DNA of 9,031 nucleotides from Chloroflexi bacterium UBA2235 (GTDB taxonomy: Bacteria > Chloroflexota > UBA11872 > UBA12225). How positions within the stretch are numbered: the first letter of the stretch is position 1; each line of letters begins with the position of its first letter. The stretch spans positions 9,275-18,305 of the forward strand of contig DDYL01000184.1 of NCBI GenBank assembly GCA_002347925.1, in the 5' to 3' direction. The position numbers and the translations under genes are program-made. Below are positions 1 through 5,578 of this stretch, piece by piece. Under the pieces are notes generated by a model. That model was not told where the DNA came from. It did no database searches and saw only the letters and a list, made by a program, of their open reading frames with translations.

Positions 1-15
1 GGCCCCAACCTCCTT

Positions 16-69
16 CGCCCCTTGATGCACATGCGCTGCGTTCCCCCATCCCGCCCCTAGATGTACATG
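16..69. repeat. Pair of 18-base direct repeats with 36-base period
   Basis: Two copies of the unit CGCCCCTWGATGYACATG lie at 16-33 and 52-69. They differ at only two of 18 positions and are separated by 18 unrelated bases. The flanks on either side are not similar, so the repeat is limited to the 18-base core. The inner part of the second copy is the palindrome ATGTACAT. The stretch 1-98 lies downstream of the reverse-strand epimerase and shows no coding frame of useful length. The pair could be the end of a longer array or a copy of a dispersed intergenic element. Two copies alone do not decide this. Confidence 0.55.
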
Positions 70-98
70 CCTGACGCGAACGAGTGGGAGCAGTGGGA

Positions 99-1280
99 TC
101 AGGCCCCGGTTGGCTCGAGGATGGTGGCGCGGTACCAGTCGACGAATGACGCAAGCGCTTCCTCGAAGGGGGTTGCCGGGGCATAGGCGAGGAGGCGTCG
201 CGCCTTGGTGAGATCGGCCCACGTGCTGTGCGGTTCGGATGGCGGGACCGGGATTTGGTTGATCACGGGTGTGCGGTCGAGAAGTCCGGAGAGGGTTGAA
301 ATATATTGGGACAGGGTTATCGGACGATCGTTACCCAGATTGATGACCTCGTAGTCTTCACCGTGTTCCACGATGCCCGCGTTCGCGCGCTCGAAACGAT
401 CAAGCGAGGCAAGGATTCCGGTGACGGTATCACCCACAAAGGTGTAGTCGCGCGCCATCGAACCGTCACCGAACTGCGTGATCGGGCGTCCTGCCCAGAT
501 GGCACTTCCGAACATTGATGGGGTGAGGTCAGGGCGGGCACGGGGACCGACGACGGTGAAGAAGCGTAGGCAGGTGACCCGCAAGTTGGAGACACGGGTG
601 TAGGCGTGTGCGATCACTTCGGTGGCGCGCTTGGTGGCGGCATACACGGAGAGTGGTCGGTCGGCGGGCATGTCTTCATGGAATGGCCCCTTCCATCCCG
701 GTGGCCCCCCGCCATAGACCGAACTGCTTGACGCCATTGCAAGATGACCGACAATCGGAACGCCCTGTCCAGTTCCCCCCTGATCCTCGGGCGAACCGGC
801 ATCGGCCCTGTCACCGAAGCCATGTCTCCGGCAGGCTTCCAGGACCTCGGTTGTGGCCACGACGTTCATCGCGACATAGTTTGGTGCCTCACTGGCGGGC
901 GCGCGGACGCCGGCGCGCCCCGCGAGGTGGATCATGCGGCGGACCGGCGTGCCCGCACTGAACGTGGCACCAATCTGGAATGCGCGGTCAAGGTCATCGG
1001 CACGGCAGCAATCGGCTTCGAGGAACGCGTACTTGGGGGCCGATGGGCCTGCCTCGTGCCGGATTGCGTCGGCGGTTGCCTGGACCGATGCCAGATTGGC
1101 GTGCTTTCGCGCGGGGTCGTAGTGCGGCGTGAAGGAGTCGATTGCGACGACATTGTCACCACGCCGGAGGAGTGCCTCGCATGTATGGCTGCCAATGAAC
1201 CCGGCGGCTCCGGTGACGATGACCGTCTGGCCTGTCGGGGCCTTGGCAATTGCACTGAGGTGGCCTTCTGTCATCACCAT
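99..1280 (-). CDS. NAD-dependent nucleotide-sugar epimerase, UDP-glucuronate 4-epimerase-like (extended SDR)
   Basis: This probably interconverts a UDP-sugar at C4 for cell-surface polysaccharide synthesis in the cytoplasm. With the start at 1280 the protein has 393 residues. It opens with a Rossmann fold: GAAGFIG at about 24-30 for NAD, with an Asp (about 48) ending the second strand (AIDSF), as in NAD-binding members. HLAGRAGVR follows at about 118-126, then SSSSVYG (184-190) and the catalytic YAATK (Tyr213, Lys217). RFFTVVGPRARPD (about 240-252) is typical of UDP-glucuronate epimerases, and the C-terminus ends in the usual LLAYAPATPFEEAL...FVDWYR block. The protein is longer than the common 310-340 residues because of an extra hydrophilic loop at about 154-179 and a looser segment near 60-85. 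The open frame runs up to 1487, but the added residues look non-native. An AAGG motif sits 3, 6 and 9 bases ahead of ATG 1280, GTG 1277 and ATG 1274, so any of these may be the true start. The family call is firm; the exact sugar substrate is inferred. Confidence 0.9.
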   Translation of the reverse strand: MVMTEGHLSAIAKAPTGQTVIVTGAAGFIGSHTCEALLRRGDNVVAIDSFTPHYDPARKHANLASVQATADAIRHEAGPSAPKYAFLEADCCRADDLDRAFQIGATFSAGTPVRRMIHLAGRAGVRAPASEAPNYVAMNVVATTEVLEACRRHGFGDRADAGSPEDQGGTGQGVPIVGHLAMASSSSVYGGGPPGWKGPFHEDMPADRPLSVYAATKRATEVIAHAYTRVSNLRVTCLRFFTVVGPRARPDLTPSMFGSAIWAGRPITQFGDGSMARDYTFVGDTVTGILASLDRFERANAGIVEHGEDYEVINLGNDRPITLSQYISTLSGLLDRTPVINQIPVPPSEPHSTWADLTKARRLLAYAPATPFEEALASFVDWYRATILEPTGA

Positions 1281-1472
1281 AAACCTTGCCCGGCGACGTG
1301 GGCCGGTCCAAATCGTGCGTTCATGTTCGGCGCACCCAGGAACTGCCTGTGGTAGCCGGCCGATGCGCTCAGGGATGCACGTGTTTCGACTGCCCCCATG
1401 CCGTGTCGCCGCATTCCGTTGCAACGGGTGGCAGGCAGCGATGAACTGGGATGCTCCCCCGAGAGTGTGAAG

Positions 1473-1501
1473 TTGACCGGCCAACATGATGCGCCCATAC
1501 T
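1473..1501 (+). promoter_or_regulatory. Sigma-70-type promoter for the NfeD-slipin operon
   Basis: TTGACC (1473-1478, five of six matches to the -35 consensus) is followed by exactly 17 bases and then CATACT (1496-1501, four of six matches to the -10 consensus). Transcription would begin near 1507-1509. That leaves almost no leader before ATG 1511, or about 20 bases before ATG 1529. The element lies in the divergent spacer and points to the NfeD gene. It was identified by eye only. Confidence 0.6.
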
Positions 1502-1510
1502 CGTATCAGG

Positions 1511-2959
1511 ATGGGAACGGATGGCAGGATGCTAAGTGACACCGTTTCTAGTCGCGCACGTGCCTTCGTGAGGTTGGTGACGCCAATCAGACGATCTCAG
1601 GCCGACGTCGCGATCATCGCGGTGGCAGTGATCGCGCTGCTAGGTTGGTCAGCACTGCAAGTGGTCGCACAGTCAGCCTCGGGTCGCGAGGTTGTTGTCG
1701 CGCGGGTGGTCGGCGAGATTGACCCGGCCGTCTCCCAGTATGTCGGGCGTGTCGTCACGGCGTCCGAGGCTCGGGGCGCCGAGGCACTCGTCATTCTGCT
1801 GGATACCCCGGGGGGTCTCGACGTCTCGATGCGTGAGATCGTCCAACGCCTTCTCGGTGCGCCGCTTCCGGTGATCGTCATGGTCGGACCTTCCGGTGCG
1901 CGGGCAGCATCTGCTGGCACATTCATCGTGCTTGCGGCCGACGTGGCGGTGATGGCACCGGGAACGACCATGGGCGCAGCGCATCCGGTGGCCGTCGAGG
2001 GCGGGATGGTGATCCCGATTGATCCGGTCATGATGGAGAAAGTCACCAACGACGCCGTCGGTTACATCCGTGGTCTGGCGATTCAGCGCGGGCGCAACGC
2101 CGATTGGGCCGAGCGTGCAGTTCGCGAGAGTGTGGTTGTTGGTTCGTCGGACGCTTTGCGGATGGGTGTCGTCGAAGCCGTTGCGTCAGATCTTGACGAC
2201 GCCCTCAACCAGCTGGATGGGCGTCGCGTTTCCGGCCCGTGGGGCGACCGGCCGTTACGGACGCGCGGTGCGGTCATTGTCGAGATCTCACCGTCAGTCG
2301 CCGAGTTGATCTTGGCAATCGTCGCCCAGCCGGCGGTGGCCTACCTGCTCTGCCTGATCGGACTTGTCTTGATCGGGTCGGAGGTATTTGCGGCGACCGG
2401 TGGGGCGGCCGGCCTGGTAGGAACGATCTGTCTTGTGATGGCGCTGATGGGTTTCAACAGCCTCCCGGTTGAGAAGGGTGCGGTTGCAGTGATCGGACTA
2501 GGGGTAAGCCTCCTGGTTGCGGAACTCAAGGCCGGAGGGCACGGGATGCTGGCCGTCGGCGGGGTCATGGCGATCGCGCTTGGGAGTTGGTGGCTCTTCC
2601 CGGATTCTGGCCCGACGATTGGCGGTGTGCCGGCGCGCCTGGACCCGCTGGTCATGATCGGAGCGGTCGGTTTCCTGGCGGTTTCCACCGGTCTTGTCGT
2701 GGCGAAAGCGGTCGGGACAGTCGGTCGACCGGCGCGGACGGCAATGCCTCTCCCCGGCGAAACGGGTGTTGCCATCACCGCGCTCGCACCGGGCGGGACG
2801 GTCAGTGTCCGCGGTGAGGCATGGAGTGGACGTGCGATTGCGGGTACGATGGAGAGTGGGCAAGCGGTCCGGGTGACGGATCGGCGGGGCCTGACCCTGA
2901 TTGTCGAGCCGGTGGCAACCGGAACTGAAGTCGTTAGCGCGGTCCCTCGGTCGGAGTAA
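1511..2959 (+). CDS. NfeD-family membrane-bound serine protease (ClpP-class, long form)
   Basis: A membrane-anchored protease whose archaeal relative PH1510 cleaves the hydrophobic C-terminus of its partner stomatin. Its role is inferred as membrane protein or lipid-raft quality control. The 482 residues show an N-terminal membrane segment or signal anchor at about 33-53, then a ClpP/crotonase-type protease domain at about 60-245. The domain has LLDTPGG (96-102), the nucleophile Ser134 within GARAASAGTFI, and Lys177 in the MEKVTNDAVGYI stretch, which matches the Ser-Lys dyad of the family. Several hydrophobic helices follow at about 265-400. A soluble NfeD OB-fold occupies about 417-467 (GETGVAITALAPGGTVSVRGE..W). 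The length fits the long NfeD class. The start is uncertain. The promoter just upstream would make ATG 1511 nearly leaderless, whereas ATG 1529 has GGAACGG eight bases ahead. The slipin gene follows after five bases, so the two are surely co-transcribed. Confidence 0.93.
   Translation: MGTDGRMLSDTVSSRARAFVRLVTPIRRSQADVAIIAVAVIALLGWSALQVVAQSASGREVVVARVVGEIDPAVSQYVGRVVTASEARGAEALVILLDTPGGLDVSMREIVQRLLGAPLPVIVMVGPSGARAASAGTFIVLAADVAVMAPGTTMGAAHPVAVEGGMVIPIDPVMMEKVTNDAVGYIRGLAIQRGRNADWAERAVRESVVVGSSDALRMGVVEAVASDLDDALNQLDGRRVSGPWGDRPLRTRGAVIVEISPSVAELILAIVAQPAVAYLLCLIGLVLIGSEVFAATGGAAGLVGTICLVMALMGFNSLPVEKGAVAVIGLGVSLLVAELKAGGHGMLAVGGVMAIALGSWWLFPDSGPTIGGVPARLDPLVMIGAVGFLAVSTGLVVAKAVGTVGRPARTAMPLPGETGVAITALAPGGTVSVRGEAWSGRAIAGTMESGQAVRVTDRRGLTLIVEPVATGTEVVSAVPRSE
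2953..2956 (+). promoter_or_regulatory. Ribosome binding site of the slipin gene
   Basis: GGAG lies eight bases before ATG 2965 and directly abuts the TAA stop of the NfeD gene at 2957-2959. This arrangement suggests translational coupling of the two genes and fixes the slipin start. Confidence 0.7.
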
Positions 2960-2964
2960 GCAAC

Positions 2965-3840
2965 ATGGGATGGCTCGCCGTAGTAGTGGTGCTCCTCGGG
3001 ATCATCATCCGGGGTGTACGGATCATCCCTGAATACCAGAGGTTAGTGGTGTTCCGACTGGGGCGGTGTGTTGGCGCCAGAGGGCCTGGTGTCCAGATCG
3101 TGGTGCCGTTCCTTGAACGCGCGGTCAGTGTCGATCTCCGGGAGTCGTTCCTGCAAATTCCGCAGCAGAAGTGCATCACCAAGGACAACGCCTCGATTGC
3201 CGTTGACTTCCTGATCTACCGCAAGGTCGTCGATCCGGCGTTGTCGGTTGTCGAAGTCTCGAATCCTGAAGGCGCGACCCAGGGCATCGCCACCACGACC
3301 GTTCGAGCAGTCATCGGGGACCTGTCGCTCGACGACGTACTGTCAAAGCGCGAGACGATCAATGATGTCTTGCGAGTGAAGCTTGATGCGGTCACTGAAA
3401 GGTGGGGTATCAAGGTTACGAATGTCGAGATCCGCGAGATCGTGCCACCGCCGCTTGTGCAGGAGGCGATGAACCGGCAGATGTCGGCTGAGCGGGATCG
3501 GCGTGCGCGAGTTTCCGAGGCCGAAGGGCGTCGCGAGGCCGTTGTCCTGGTTGCGCAGGGCGATCGCCAGTCTGCGGTTCTCAAGGCGGAAGGTGAGCGC
3601 GCGGCCGTGCGGTTGCAAGCCGAGGGAACGGCCCGGGCGCTTGAACTGGTGATGCAAGCCGCGTCGCAGATAGATGCCCGCACAATGACCCTGCAACACC
3701 TTGAGGCGCTCAAGGCACTCGGGGCGAGTCCCTCAACGCGAATGGTTCTGCCAGTTGACGTTCTCGCGCTTGCCGAACACATCGGGAACTACGCAGGCGA
3801 GGCGCTCAAGGTGAGCCCACCCGTTGACCCCGTGGCGTGA
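2965..3840 (+). CDS. Slipin / stomatin-like SPFH-domain membrane protein
   Basis: A prokaryotic stomatin homologue that forms membrane-bound oligomers and is the usual partner and substrate of the NfeD protease encoded just upstream. The 291 residues begin with a single hydrophobic segment (about 3-16) and IIPEYQRLVVFRLGR (20-34), the typical entry to the SPFH/band-7 domain, which runs to about 165. KDNASIAVDFLIYRKV (73-88) and EIREIVPPPLVQEAMNRQM (155-173) are hallmark slipin blocks. An Ala/Glu/Arg-rich helical stretch, predicted coiled coil, covers about 168-230. Near the C-terminus a short hydrophobic run, TRMVLPVDVLALA (258-270), sits where relatives carry the protease-sensitive segment. 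Length and start are normal for the family. The pairing with NfeD is the strongest functional clue. Confidence 0.94.
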   Translation: MGWLAVVVVLLGIIIRGVRIIPEYQRLVVFRLGRCVGARGPGVQIVVPFLERAVSVDLRESFLQIPQQKCITKDNASIAVDFLIYRKVVDPALSVVEVSNPEGATQGIATTTVRAVIGDLSLDDVLSKRETINDVLRVKLDAVTERWGIKVTNVEIREIVPPPLVQEAMNRQMSAERDRRARVSEAEGRREAVVLVAQGDRQSAVLKAEGERAAVRLQAEGTARALELVMQAASQIDARTMTLQHLEALKALGASPSTRMVLPVDVLALAEHIGNYAGEALKVSPPVDPVA

Positions 3841-3858
3841 CGCCAGACCGTGACAACC

Positions 3859-3894
3859 GCCCCCGAAGATCGACGGATGCGTCACCGAGGGGGC
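3859..3894. terminator. Possible bidirectional hairpin downstream of slipin
   Basis: GCCCCC (3859-3864) can pair with GGGGGC (3889-3894). Inside it, GACG (3872-3875) pairs with CGTC (3880-3883) around a four-base loop, with mismatched bases between the two stems. It lies between the slipin stop and the stop of the candidate reverse-strand miniprotein, where a shared terminator would be expected. There is no U-tract on either side, so termination is doubtful. Confidence 0.25.
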
Positions 3895-4052
3895 TACGGC
3901 GTGACGGCGGTGTTGCAGAACGGCATGGCCATCGACAGGGCGACGACGATGCTGATCGATACCCAGACGTAGTACCGGGTTGGGCGACCTCGCCCGCGGC
4001 CGGACTTGTTTCCTCGGGCGTTTCGCGGTTGTTGGCCGGGTTGCATGAACAT
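3894..4052 (-). CDS. Candidate 52-residue single-span membrane miniprotein (unrecognised)
   Basis: I do not recognise a family. The frame from ATG 4052 to TAG at 3894-3896 encodes a hydrophilic, Arg/Gly/Gln-rich N-terminal half (residues 1-26, several Arg and one Lys, no acidic residues). One hydrophobic helix follows at about 28-46 (YYVWVSISIVVALSMAMPF), then a short tail, CNTAVTP. This is the pattern of an N-in, C-out small membrane protein. About 80% of its third codon positions are G or C, and nearly all are in the helix half, as expected for coding DNA here. Against it, there is no clear Shine-Dalgarno sequence before ATG 4052 or ATG 4046. The gene would converge on the slipin and diverge from gap. 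Other frames across this stretch give low-complexity Ser/Arg/Pro proteins, which makes this frame the best candidate. Confidence 0.5.
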   Translation of the reverse strand: MFMQPGQQPRNARGNKSGRGRGRPTRYYVWVSISIVVALSMAMPFCNTAVTP

Positions 4053-4172
4053 TTCATCATCTGCAACGCGCCGTGACCGGACTTGATCGCAGTCCCGGCC
4101 ATCCGGTGGGCGTGGATGCCTGCCAATCCCGTGGGCATTCGTGCCGCCATTTCCTTCTCATGTGCGGTGAGT

Positions 4173-4188
4173 GACCGGGTACCCGGTC
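4173..4188. promoter_or_regulatory. Perfect 16-base palindrome, possible operator
   Basis: GACCGGGT and ACCCGGTC form an uninterrupted perfect inverted repeat centred on the KpnI-like GGTACC. Slightly wider, TGACC at 4172 and GGTCA at 4191-4195 add a second inverted pair. It sits about 205 bases upstream of gap and about 120 bases upstream of the reverse-strand miniprotein frame, a fitting place for a dimeric regulator. No regulator gene is visible in the window. Confidence 0.4.
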
Positions 4189-4213
4189 GGGGTCAGGCCA
4201 CAATTCCGTTGTA

Positions 4214-4251
4214 TCCTCTGAAAACTGGAACAACGCATTTCGGCCAGAGGA
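4214..4251 (+). repeat. Long-loop hairpin in the gap upstream region
   Basis: TCCTCTG (4214-4220) is exactly complementary to CAGAGGA (4245-4251), giving a seven-pair stem with a 24-base loop. CTGG (4225-4228) could alternatively pair with CCAG (4244-4247). If transcription starts upstream of 4214, this would be part of the gap leader. No known riboswitch is recognised. Confidence 0.3.
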
Positions 4252-4378
4252 CTCTCCCCGCTTGGCGCAACCAATAGGCGCTGCAAGTAGGCGAGGGGGC
4301 ATTCGTGAGGCCTTGCCCTGACTGATGTCGCCCGGACGGGCTAAGTGAAAAAGATTGGTGGCCGGTGGGGTACCGGGC

Positions 4379-4385
4379 GGAAGGA
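4379..4385 (+). promoter_or_regulatory. gap: Ribosome binding site of gap
   Basis: GGAAGGA lies seven bases before ATG 4393. It decides the start in favour of the conserved MRIGINGFGRIG N-terminus over an ATG 48 bases further upstream in the same frame. Confidence 0.85.
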
Positions 4386-4392
4386 CAATGCA

Positions 4393-5406
4393 ATGCGGAT
4401 CGGGATCAATGGATTTGGGCGGATTGGGCGACAGGCCTTCAAGGCAATCCTCGAGAGGCATCCTTCTCTGGAGCTTGTGGCGATCAACGATTTGGTTGAC
4501 ACCGCGACCAATGCCCACTTGCTTCGGCATGACAGCAATTATGGGAACTTCCCGGGAACAGTAAAGGTCGAGTCCGATGGCCTGATTGTGAACGGCCATC
4601 GGGTTGCGATCACCGCCGAACGCGACTGGTCCAAGCTGGACTGGGGTGGACGTGGGATTGATCTCGTCATCGAAGCGACTGGCGTAGGCACGAACCGCCC
4701 GGATGCGGAGAAGCATCTGCACGCTGGCGCGAAGAAGGTCATCATTTCCGCTCCGGCGAAGGGTGAGGACATCACCGTGGTCCTTGGCGTCAATGACGCC
4801 AAGTACGACCCTGCGAACCATCACATCATCTCGAATGCCAGTTGCACGACCAACGGGCTTTCACCGGTTGTGAAGGTCATTCTGGACCACTTCGGCATCG
4901 TCAAGGGGATGATGACGACGGTCCATTCCTACACGAATTCCCAGCGCATTCTTGACCTGGCATCGAAGGACCTTCGTGAGGCGCGTGCCGGGGCGATGAA
5001 TATCGTGCCAACGTCCACTGGGGCCGCTCGCGCCGTCTCACTGGTAATTCCCGAAGTCAAGGGCATTGTCGATGGCGTGGCCTACCGCGTTCCGACCCCG
5101 ACGGTATCAATCGTCGAGTTCATTGCGAACGTCAAGGCGTCGACCACGGTTGATGAAGTGAATGCCGCCCTCCGCGAAGCTGCTGCGTCGGGGTCCCTGC
5201 ATGGGATTCTTGATGTCACGGACGAACCGTTGGTGTCGATGGATCTCAAGGGCAACACCCATTCTTCCATCGTCGACTCGCAGCTCACGATGGTCGTTGG
5301 CGGGGACATGGTCAAGGTAGCGGCGTGGTATGACAACGAGTGGGGCTACGCGTGCCGTGTATCCGATTTGGCCAGCCTGATCGCCTCACGCGGGTTTGCC
5401 CACTGA
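4393..5406 (+). CDS. gap: Type I glyceraldehyde-3-phosphate dehydrogenase
   Basis: Oxidises and phosphorylates glyceraldehyde 3-phosphate to 1,3-bisphosphoglycerate with NAD in the cytoplasm. The protein has 337 residues, the usual length. The NAD fold begins with INGFGRIGR (5-13), and INDLVD (31-36) carries the Asp33 typical of NAD-preferring enzymes. The catalytic Cys151 lies in SNASCTTNGLSPV (148-159) and the base His178 in TTVHSYT. TSTGAARAV, the RVPTP block and WYDNEWGYACRV near the C-terminus are all in place. The residue four after the catalytic Cys, often a second Cys, is Gly here. This should not affect catalysis and removes a site involved in disulfide formation in other GAPDHs. An intrinsic terminator follows, then pgk. 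Confidence 0.98.
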   Translation: MRIGINGFGRIGRQAFKAILERHPSLELVAINDLVDTATNAHLLRHDSNYGNFPGTVKVESDGLIVNGHRVAITAERDWSKLDWGGRGIDLVIEATGVGTNRPDAEKHLHAGAKKVIISAPAKGEDITVVLGVNDAKYDPANHHIISNASCTTNGLSPVVKVILDHFGIVKGMMTTVHSYTNSQRILDLASKDLREARAGAMNIVPTSTGAARAVSLVIPEVKGIVDGVAYRVPTPTVSIVEFIANVKASTTVDEVNAALREAAASGSLHGILDVTDEPLVSMDLKGNTHSSIVDSQLTMVVGGDMVKVAAWYDNEWGYACRVSDLASLIASRGFAH

Positions 5407-5418
5407 CCGGCATTCTTC

Positions 5419-5445
5419 GTAATCCCACCCCGTCACGCGGGATAC
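5419..5445 (+). repeat. Bulged hairpin just downstream of gap
   Basis: GTA-A-TCCC (5419-5426) pairs with GGGATAC (5439-5445) as a seven-pair stem with one bulged A and a 12-base loop. The loop can itself rearrange through CCCG and CGGG. No T-run follows, so it is more likely an RNA-processing or stabilising structure, or chance, than a terminator. Confidence 0.3.
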
Positions 5446-5488
5446 CGGATTTCCGCGGGTGGTGTTCGTAGCCACATGACCCTTGATA

Positions 5489-5532
5489 CCGATCATCCGC
5501 CGCCGCAAGAGGCTCCGGATGATCGGCTTTTC
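5489..5532 (+). terminator. Intrinsic terminator between gap and pgk
   Basis: CCGATCATCCG (5489-5499) and CGGATGATCGG (5516-5526) are exact reverse complements, giving an 11-pair stem with a 16-base loop that can tighten through GCC and GGC. CTTTTC follows immediately (5527-5532). This is the classic rho-independent layout, with a rather short U-run. It lies 83 bases after the gap stop and 46 bases before the pgk start, so it may fully end or partly attenuate gap transcripts. Confidence 0.8.
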
Positions 5533-5539
5533 ATGCATT

Positions 5540-5559
5540 TGGCGATGTTGAATTCGCCA
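5540..5559 (+). repeat. Small hairpin in the pgk leader
   Basis: TGGCGA (5540-5545) is complementary to TCGCCA (5554-5559) with an eight-base loop. It lies between the terminator and the pgk ribosome site at 5568. It would sit in the leader of any read-through transcript reaching pgk. Confidence 0.35.
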
Positions 5560-5567
5560 TCCAAAAC

Positions 5568-5572
5568 AGAGG
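5568..5572 (+). promoter_or_regulatory. pgk: Ribosome binding site of pgk
   Basis: AGAGG lies six bases before ATG 5579. It rules out the in-frame TTG at 5573, which would directly abut the motif. Confidence 0.75.
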
Positions 5573-5578
5573 TTGCCG

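Larger units (their letters stand above)
4053..4392. other. Intergenic region upstream of gap
   Basis: About 340 bases lie between the candidate reverse-strand miniprotein and the gap start. I see no convincing gene. The region contains a perfect 16-base palindrome (4173-4188), a long-loop hairpin (4214-4251), two small GC hairpins (4330-4341 and 4362-4376) and the gap ribosome site. The only A/T-richer stretch is about 4202-4242. No pair of -35 and -10 boxes stands out, although gap almost certainly needs a promoter here. Confidence 0.6.

Noticed and set aside
16..69. The left-edge repeat pair as a CRISPR array
   Set aside because: Only two units of 18 bases with an 18-base gap are present, both shorter than normal CRISPR repeats and spacers, and no cas gene is nearby.
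1281..1487. N-terminal extension of the epimerase to ATG 1487
   Set aside because: The extra 69 residues have no family resemblance and look like translated intergenic DNA. The Rossmann motif begins shortly after the start cluster at 1274-1280, which has an AAGG ribosome motif.
3806..4150. Reverse-strand frame of 114 codons covering the slipin-gap spacer
   Set aside because: Its Ser/Arg/Pro-rich composition lacks any hydrophobic core or recognisable motif, and it runs into the slipin coding region. The overlapping frame at 3894-4052 looks far more protein-like.
4083..4277. Forward frame of 64 codons upstream of gap
   Set aside because: It has no ribosome site, no coherent hydrophobic or domain pattern, and it contains the 16-base palindrome. 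It was judged to be chance.
4262..4290. TTGGCG-N17-AAGTAG as a gap promoter
   Set aside because: The -10 hexamer matches the consensus poorly, so the pair is no better than chance in this GC-rich spacer.
4345..4392. Longer gap start at ATG 4345
   Set aside because: The GGAAGGA ribosome site at 4379-4385 lies inside that extension, and the conserved N-terminus begins at 4393.
4057..4824. Reverse-strand frame of 255 codons overlapping the start of gap
   Set aside because: It is antisense to a certain gap gene, shows no family motif and is explained as a shadow of gap codon usage.
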